From contig JAHDQN010000035.1 in NCBI GenBank assembly GCA_018433775.1, forward strand, positions 124,001 through 188,000: 64,000 nucleotides of DNA, given 5' to 3'. Below the pieces are notes generated by a model. The model saw only the letters and a program-made list of their open reading frames with translations, did not search any database and was not told the origin of the DNA. The DNA comes from Deltaproteobacteria bacterium (GTDB lineage Bacteria > Desulfobacterota > Desulfomonilia > UBA1062). Below, piece after piece: positions 59,436-64,000 of the stretch. Each line of letters starts with the position of its first letter. Position 1 is the first letter of the stretch. Both the position numbers and the translations under genes were made by a program.

Positions 59436-60803
59436 TTATCCGATTTTTCGGCGGAGAAACTCCATGGCCTCGCCCCTCGTCCGGATCTCTCCCCTAGCCC
59501 GGGCCTCCTCAATGGCGCGCAGCCATTTCCCCACCTCCGGCCCGGCAACGCCTCCCAGGACACCGACCACGTCGTTGCCGGAAATCAACGGGCTCTTCTT
59601 GTGCCCCTGATATGTGGTGCGATAATACTCCCAGACCCTGGCCACGGTCTGCCTGGGAAGGGCCTCCTGCGTATGTGTCCGGGAGAGGGACAGAAGGAGG
59701 GCCTCGGGGAGCTGCTCCGCGGTATCTTCACAAAACCGGTGAATATCCAGGGAAGAAGGATCCCGCTGTGCGAGAAACCTCTGTGTGCGCTTCTCCCGGC
59801 CCAGAAGTGAGCTGATCGTCCTGACGGAGCGGGTGGAAAACCGGAGCGAGGAGCAGAGATCCCTTGCCCTGTCCTCCACGGAGCGATCCCGGACCGGTAT
59901 TCCGCTCTCCCTGCTCTGGTGATTCCCCGATCTCAGCTCCTCCAGTCCCAGCAGAAACGAGGCGAGCCTGAGCAGGGCACCCCGCTGGACACCGTTTTCG
60001 ATTTCCTGTGTCAGAAGGTCCGAGCATCCCGGCATCAGGGCATCGCAGGCATAGATGATCCCGTCCAGCTCCTGACAGGCCGGGATGACCAAAGAAAGGA
60101 GGGCGTGCTGCTGATTATTTTCCTGCTCCCGCCACGGGAAGTACGGGGCGAACAGAACGGGAACCAGGGCATTCCAGGTGAGCAGCCGGAAGAAGTCGGC
60201 CCCGTGAACGGTGCCCAGCGCCTGGACGAACTCCTGCTTGATGCGCTCACCGGAAACCCCTCTGAGCCTCCCGGCATGCCGTTTGATCATCCGGGAGGAT
60301 TCCTCGTGCACGGCGAAATCGAGCGTCACCGAGAACCTCACGGCCCGCAGGCTCCTCAGCGGGTCGTTCAGCAGGTTCTCCTCCGAGACGATCCTGATCA
60401 TCCCCCGGGAGAGGTCGTGAATGCCTGAAAGCGGGTCGATGAGCCTGTGGTGGGAGATATCGTACGCCATGGCATTGATGGTGAGATCCCGGGCTCTCAG
60501 GTCTTCTTCGATGCTCAGGCCCTTGGGCTCGGAAATATCGATGTTCGCGCCTGAGGATTTCAGAGCGATCCGTATGACCCCGCGGCGTTCATCCATCCAG
60601 AACGGTCTGGAGCCGAGCCGACCGGCTATCCTCCCGGCCAGATCCGCTACCGGCGCATAGGTGACGAGATCGAAGTCCGGAGGAACCCTGCCCAGGAGCA
60701 TATCCCGGATGCATCCTCCCACGAGGTAGGTCCTCTGGGGGAGGAGGTCTTCGATTCGCTTCAGGATCTCATTGCTTGAGACGGTTCTCGACAGATCGTG
60801 CAT
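59436..60803 (-). CDS. CCA tRNA nucleotidyltransferase / poly(A) polymerase family protein
   Basis: A 455-residue class II nucleotidyltransferase. The active site LVGGCIRDMLLGRVPPDFDL near residue 25 holds the DxD pair. RDLTINAMAYD near 106, DPLRSLRAVRF near 150 and RMIKRHAGRL follow, as in CCA-adding enzymes and bacterial poly(A) polymerases. No HD domain is visible. It adds CCA or A tails to RNA; the exact activity cannot be told from sequence. The start at 60803 has GGAGGC before it and overlaps hisD by 35 bases. Confidence 0.9.
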   Translation of the reverse strand: MHDLSRTVSSNEILKRIEDLLPQRTYLVGGCIRDMLLGRVPPDFDLVTYAPVADLAGRIAGRLGSRPFWMDERRGVIRIALKSSGANIDISEPKGLSIEEDLRARDLTINAMAYDISHHRLIDPLSGIHDLSRGMIRIVSEENLLNDPLRSLRAVRFSVTLDFAVHEESSRMIKRHAGRLRGVSGERIKQEFVQALGTVHGADFFRLLTWNALVPVLFAPYFPWREQENNQQHALLSLVIPACQELDGIIYACDALMPGCSDLLTQEIENGVQRGALLRLASFLLGLEELRSGNHQSRESGIPVRDRSVEDRARDLCSSLRFSTRSVRTISSLLGREKRTQRFLAQRDPSSLDIHRFCEDTAEQLPEALLLSLSRTHTQEALPRQTVARVWEYYRTTYQGHKKSPLISGNDVVGVLGGVAGPEVGKWLRAIEEARARGEIRTRGEAMEFLRRKIG

Positions 60804-62058
60804 GAGCCTCCAGCCCTTCCGCCCGTGCGATCTGAACGGCCATTGTACCGAGCTCCCGGACGGCGCGCTCGGGTGCATAAAGGATCGACGACCTCTTGAG
60901 GAAATCATGGACCCCCAGAGGGGAGGAGAACCTGGCCGTAGAGCCTGTGGGGAGGGTATGATTGGGCCCGGCGATGTAGTCCCCCATCGCTTCGGGGGTC
61001 TGGTACCCCAGGAATATGGCGCCTGCGTTTTTGACCTTGCCCAGATGATCGAACGCGTCCGCCATCATCAGCTCCAGGTGCTCGGGGGCCACCGTGTTGG
61101 CAACGGCGAACGCCTCGTCGAGATCTCTCGTGACCACGCACAGGCTGTGCTCTCCCAGAGACGCCTTAAGCACCTCCCTTCGGGGAAGGGACTGTGCCAG
61201 GGCGTCAATCTTTTCCATGACGGCACGGGCCAGCTCCTCGTGGGGTGTCACCAGGATGGCCGATGCCGAGGGATCGTGCTCTGCCTGGGAAAGGAGGTCC
61301 ATGGCCACGGTGTCGGGATCGGCCCCGCCATCGGCGATGACGAGGATCTCCGAGGGACCGGCAAAGGCGTCGATCCCCACCCGGCCCTGGACGAGCCTCT
61401 TGGCGTGGGCCACATAGATGTTCCCGGGGCCCACGATCTTGTCGACCCGGGGGATGGTGCCGGTGCCGAAGGTCAGCGCCGCCACGGCCTGGGCGCCTCC
61501 GATCCGGAAAATCCTCTGCACCCCGGCGATGTGCGCGGCAGCCAGGAGCACATCGCTCACTACGCCCCCCGGCGTGGGGGAAACCACCACGACCTCTTCC
61601 ACACCCGCGATACTCGCGGGAATGACGTTCATCAGGAGGGTGGAGGGGAACGCATTTCTCCCTCCCGGCACATACACGCCCACGCTGCCCAGGGGGGTGA
61701 CCTTCTGGCCGAGGATCATGCCGCTTTCTTCGGTAGTGATCCAGGAGCGCTCCCTCTGCCGGGCGTGAAAGGCCTCGATCCGGGACGCAGCGGTGCTCAG
61801 CGCCGAGAAAAGGGCCGCGTCTATCCGGGACGGCGCTTGTTCGATCTCCTGGCGCGTGATCACGAACCCCCCGGCAGCGGGGTCGAACCCGTCGAACTTC
61901 CGCGTATACTCGGCCAGCGCGGCGTCCCCGCGGCTGCGGACGTCATGGAGGATCGCCCGGACCGCATCGTCCACCTCACGGGGGGTGCCCGTCATCCGGT
62001 CCAGGATGGATGCGAGCGTGTCCCGCCACCCCGGTAGATTTGTCGAGAGCATCTCCAT
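60769..62058 (-). CDS. hisD: HisD, histidinol dehydrogenase
   Basis: A 429-residue NAD-dependent zinc enzyme doing the last two steps of histidine synthesis. Segments GVYVPGGRNAFPSTLLMNVIPA near 125, FGTGTIPRVDKIVGPGNIYV near 210, and DLLSQAEHDPSASAIL are all family. The catalytic Glu-His is in APEHLELMM near 325 and the zinc site near AGPNHTLPTG. The ATG at 62058 forms a one-base TGATG overlap with murA. It is the third his gene of the window, in a different operon from hisA and hisB. Confidence 0.95.
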   Translation of the reverse strand: MEMLSTNLPGWRDTLASILDRMTGTPREVDDAVRAILHDVRSRGDAALAEYTRKFDGFDPAAGGFVITRQEIEQAPSRIDAALFSALSTAASRIEAFHARQRERSWITTEESGMILGQKVTPLGSVGVYVPGGRNAFPSTLLMNVIPASIAGVEEVVVVSPTPGGVVSDVLLAAAHIAGVQRIFRIGGAQAVAALTFGTGTIPRVDKIVGPGNIYVAHAKRLVQGRVGIDAFAGPSEILVIADGGADPDTVAMDLLSQAEHDPSASAILVTPHEELARAVMEKIDALAQSLPRREVLKASLGEHSLCVVTRDLDEAFAVANTVAPEHLELMMADAFDHLGKVKNAGAIFLGYQTPEAMGDYIAGPNHTLPTGSTARFSSPLGVHDFLKRSSILYAPERAVRELGTMAVQIARAEGLEAHARSVENRLKQ

Positions 62059-63326
62059 CACAAATCCCCCTTCTCCCTCATAACCTGGGCGCCGAGTTTT
62101 GCCAGCTTCACGTCCAGGCATTCATATCCCCGGTCAAGATGATAGATCCTCCTGATCTCGGTGTATCCCCTGGCGTTGAGCGCCGCCAGCACCAGGCTCG
62201 CCGATGCCCTCAGGTCGGTGGCCATGACGGAAGCTCCCTGGAACCGGTCCACTCCCTGCACGATCACGGTGCTCCCCGCTTCCTGAAGCCCGGCACCCAT
62301 GCGCACCAGCTCAGGTACGTGCATGAACCGGTTCTCGAAGATGTTCTCCGTGATGCGGGAAACCCCCTTTGCCACGCATGCCAGGGCCATGATCTGGGCC
62401 TGCATGTCCGTGGGAAATCCGGGGAAGGGCACGGTCTCCACGTGGGCCGGCAGCAACTCTCCGGTTCCGTCCACCAGGAGCCCTCCATCCTGCTGCTCGC
62501 TGATGGAAACGCCCATCTCGGCCAGCTTCTCGATCACGGCCACCAGGTGTTCCGCCCGATGGTTCCTCAAGACGATCCGGCCCTTCGTGATGGCGCCCGC
62601 CACGAGCAGGGTGCCGGTTTCTATCCGGTCCGGGATGATCCGGTAGTTCGTTCCGGAAAGAGATCTGACCCCCTCGATGGTGAGCGTGCTCTCTCCCACG
62701 CCCTCGATGTGCGCCCCCATGGCATTGAGCGCGTCGGCGAGATCCACCACCTCGGGCTCCTTGGCAGCTCCCTGGATGATCGTGGTGCCTTCTGCAAGCG
62801 CGGCCGCCATGAGGATGTTCTCGGTCCCGCCCACTGTGGTGTTGTCGAACACGATGGTGGCGCCCTTGAGACGGCCGTTCGTCCTGGCCATGACATATCC
62901 GTGGGAGAGGTTGATCTCCGCCCCCATCCTGGCCAGGGCCTTGAGGTGCATGTCGATGGGCCTGACCCCGATGGCGCACCCGCCCGGGAGCGACACCTTT
63001 GCCCGGCCGAATTTTGCCAGGAGCGGCCCGAGGACCAGAATGGAGGCCCTCATGCTCTTTACGAGATCGTACGGGGCCTCGCACGAACGGATCCCCGCCG
63101 GATCGATCTCGACGGTATCGTCGCCGGTCCTCTGTACCCTCATACCCAGGGTGGAGAGAACATCACCCATGGTCCTGATGTCCCGGAGCTTCGGCACGTT
63201 TGTATAGGTGCAGAGCCCGTCCGCCAGGATGGAAGAGCACATGACGGGCAGCGACGCATTCTTCGATCCCGAGACGCTCACCTCTCCCTGCAAGGGGGTG
63301 CCGCCGCAGATGATGAACTTATCCAT
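62058..63326 (-). CDS. murA: MurA, UDP-GlcNAc enolpyruvyl transferase
   Basis: A 422-residue enzyme of the first committed step of peptidoglycan synthesis. The catalytic-loop Cys is kept (LPGGCAIGVRPIDMHLKA, near 116), the residue targeted by fosfomycin. KNASLPVMCSSILADG opens the N-terminal domain, and RRIYHLDRGYECLDVKLAKL near the end is typical. It overlaps prmC by 8 bases and is linked to hisD by one base. Confidence 0.95.
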   Translation of the reverse strand: MDKFIICGGTPLQGEVSVSGSKNASLPVMCSSILADGLCTYTNVPKLRDIRTMGDVLSTLGMRVQRTGDDTVEIDPAGIRSCEAPYDLVKSMRASILVLGPLLAKFGRAKVSLPGGCAIGVRPIDMHLKALARMGAEINLSHGYVMARTNGRLKGATIVFDNTTVGGTENILMAAALAEGTTIIQGAAKEPEVVDLADALNAMGAHIEGVGESTLTIEGVRSLSGTNYRIIPDRIETGTLLVAGAITKGRIVLRNHRAEHLVAVIEKLAEMGVSISEQQDGGLLVDGTGELLPAHVETVPFPGFPTDMQAQIMALACVAKGVSRITENIFENRFMHVPELVRMGAGLQEAGSTVIVQGVDRFQGASVMATDLRASASLVLAALNARGYTEIRRIYHLDRGYECLDVKLAKLGAQVMREKGDL

Positions 63327-64000
63327 TGACCCTCTCCACGATCACGGTCCGGTCGATCCCGGACAGGTCCCTGACCCACTGGAGCTGCCTGAGCTCCCTG
63401 TTTTTCCGTATCATCCGCTCCACCTCATGCCTCTGGTCATATCCAGTTTCCAGAATGAGCTTTCCGCCCGGCGCCAGGTTCCTGTGCACCGCAGCCAGAA
63501 TTTCTCTTATTACATCGAGACCGTCATTTCCAGCAAAAAGGGCCCCCTTTGGTTCGAAGCGGACGACCTCCTCCTGGAGCCTATCGGCATCGGCCAGGGC
63601 GATATAGGGAGGGTTTGCGACGATGATGGAAAACTCCTCGGAAAGGGCGTGGAAATCGGCTCCCAGGAAAAGATTGAGCCTTGGAGATACACCGTGGTGA
63701 CGCGCGTTTTCCCTGGCGATCGCCAGGGCTTTTCTGCTGGTGTCGTTCCCGAATCCGACGAGATCCGGCCTGCTCAGGAGGATGGAGATGATCACCGCAC
63801 CCGAGCCCACGCCCAGCTCGAAAACCGCGCTGTCCGAAGGTGCCAGCTCGACTGTCTTTTCCACGAGGATTTCCGTCTCGCCGCGGGGGATGAGGACATC
63901 GGGGTTCACCAGAAAGGTGTGGGAATAGAACTCCTTGCTCCCGAGGATGTACGCCACGGGCTCGTGCGCGGATCGTCTCTTCAGGAAGACGCGGTAGGCC
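63319..64000 (-). CDS. prmC: PrmC, release factor glutamine methyltransferase (5' end beyond window)
   Basis: Partial: the gene runs off the right edge, leaving about 227 codons. The frame across the edge reads RSAHEPVAYILGSKEFYSHTF, the start of the PrmC catalytic domain. The SAM loop VFELGVGSGAVIIS and the substrate motif IVANPPYIA are intact. PrmC methylates the Gln of the GGQ motif in release factors RF1 and RF2. The N-terminal helical domain lies outside. It begins the prmC-murA-hisD-cca train. Confidence 0.92.
   Translation of the reverse strand, partial: AYRVFLKRRSAHEPVAYILGSKEFYSHTFLVNPDVLIPRGETEILVEKTVELAPSDSAVFELGVGSGAVIISILLSRPDLVGFGNDTSRKALAIARENARHHGVSPRLNLFLGADFHALSEEFSIIVANPPYIALADADRLQEEVVRFEPKGALFAGNDGLDVIREILAAVHRNLAPGGKLILETGYDQRHEVERMIRKNRELRQLQWVRDLSGIDRTVIVERVNG

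Noticed and set aside
1-64000. CRISPR array, prophage or integron
   Set aside because: No regular direct repeats with spacers, no integrase or phage structural genes, and no att-like repeats flanking the tRNA-Gly were seen on reading.

Overview
The window is high-GC chromosomal DNA, densely coded on both strands, with bacterial gene order and strong Shine-Dalgarno sites. The gene set suggests an anaerobic or micro-aerotolerant member of the Desulfobacterota (old Deltaproteobacteria), possibly a syntrophic-type lineage. The signs are a class III polyhydroxyalkanoate (PHA) synthase, rubrerythrin, a split MetH, CoA-ester oxidation genes with EtfAB and CCG-type Fe-S proteins, and molybdenum-cofactor genes. 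No rRNA gene, intact transposase gene, prophage or CRISPR array is visible. The taxonomic call is an inference from gene content only.

Layout. At 0-2 kb are mobB and an RlmI-type rRNA methyltransferase, followed by short repeats and a possible gene remnant. From 12.05 kb down to 2.35 kb runs one minus-strand gene train, most junctions overlapping by 4 bases: ModE-like regulator, pgpA, cinA, thpR, recA, pilT, recX, alaS, hisB, an 84-aa orphan, hisA, HIT. recX carries a -1 frameshift at a run of nine A. At 12.2-13.9 kb are asnS and a tRNA-Gly with a good promoter. At 14.1-23.5 kb is a PHA granule locus: phaE-phaC-GAF protein-phaJ on the plus strand; phasin-phaC2-coiled-coil protein, two more phasins and a third PhaC-like hydrolase on the minus strand; and phaR. 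Two matching 14-bp motifs lie between the phasin promoter and phaR and are candidate PhaR operators.

At 23.8-35.9 kb is a CoA-ester catabolic region: Fe-S/FAD/Fe-S oxidoreductase, 3-hydroxyacyl-CoA dehydrogenase, SDR, aminoglycoside-phosphotransferase-like kinase, TetR, ACAD11-like acyl-CoA dehydrogenase and histidine phosphatase, facing etfB-etfA-gamma carbonic anhydrase across a perfect 14-bp TetR-type palindrome. The kinase plus ACAD11-like pair recalls the 4-hydroxyacyl-CoA route of ACAD10/ACAD11 and LvaA/LvaC. At 36.0-40.5 kb is an oxidative-stress and thiol-relay region: exported 1-Cys peroxiredoxin with a coupled CPHC protein, rubrerythrin, flavodoxin, and thioredoxin-CcdA-TlpA. At 40.5-46.3 kb are metH with a separately encoded reactivation-domain protein, then an ADP-forming acyl-CoA synthetase alpha-type protein and a ketopantoate reductase-like protein. 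At 46.5-64 kb are a B12-type radical SAM protein, PilZ, moaA with a DUF364 protein, an ogt remnant, a MinD/FlhG-like ATPase, smc, an exported amidase, yggT-divIVA-yggU, a CBS protein, and the train prmC-murA-hisD-cca.

How the parts may connect. The catabolic enzymes would feed acyl-CoA and hydroxyacyl-CoA units and reduced ETF. PhaJ can divert enoyl-CoA into PHA granules, whose coat proteins appear to be controlled by PhaR. The thiol relay would supply electrons to envelope peroxide defence. These links are inferred from neighbourhood and family knowledge, not shown by experiment.
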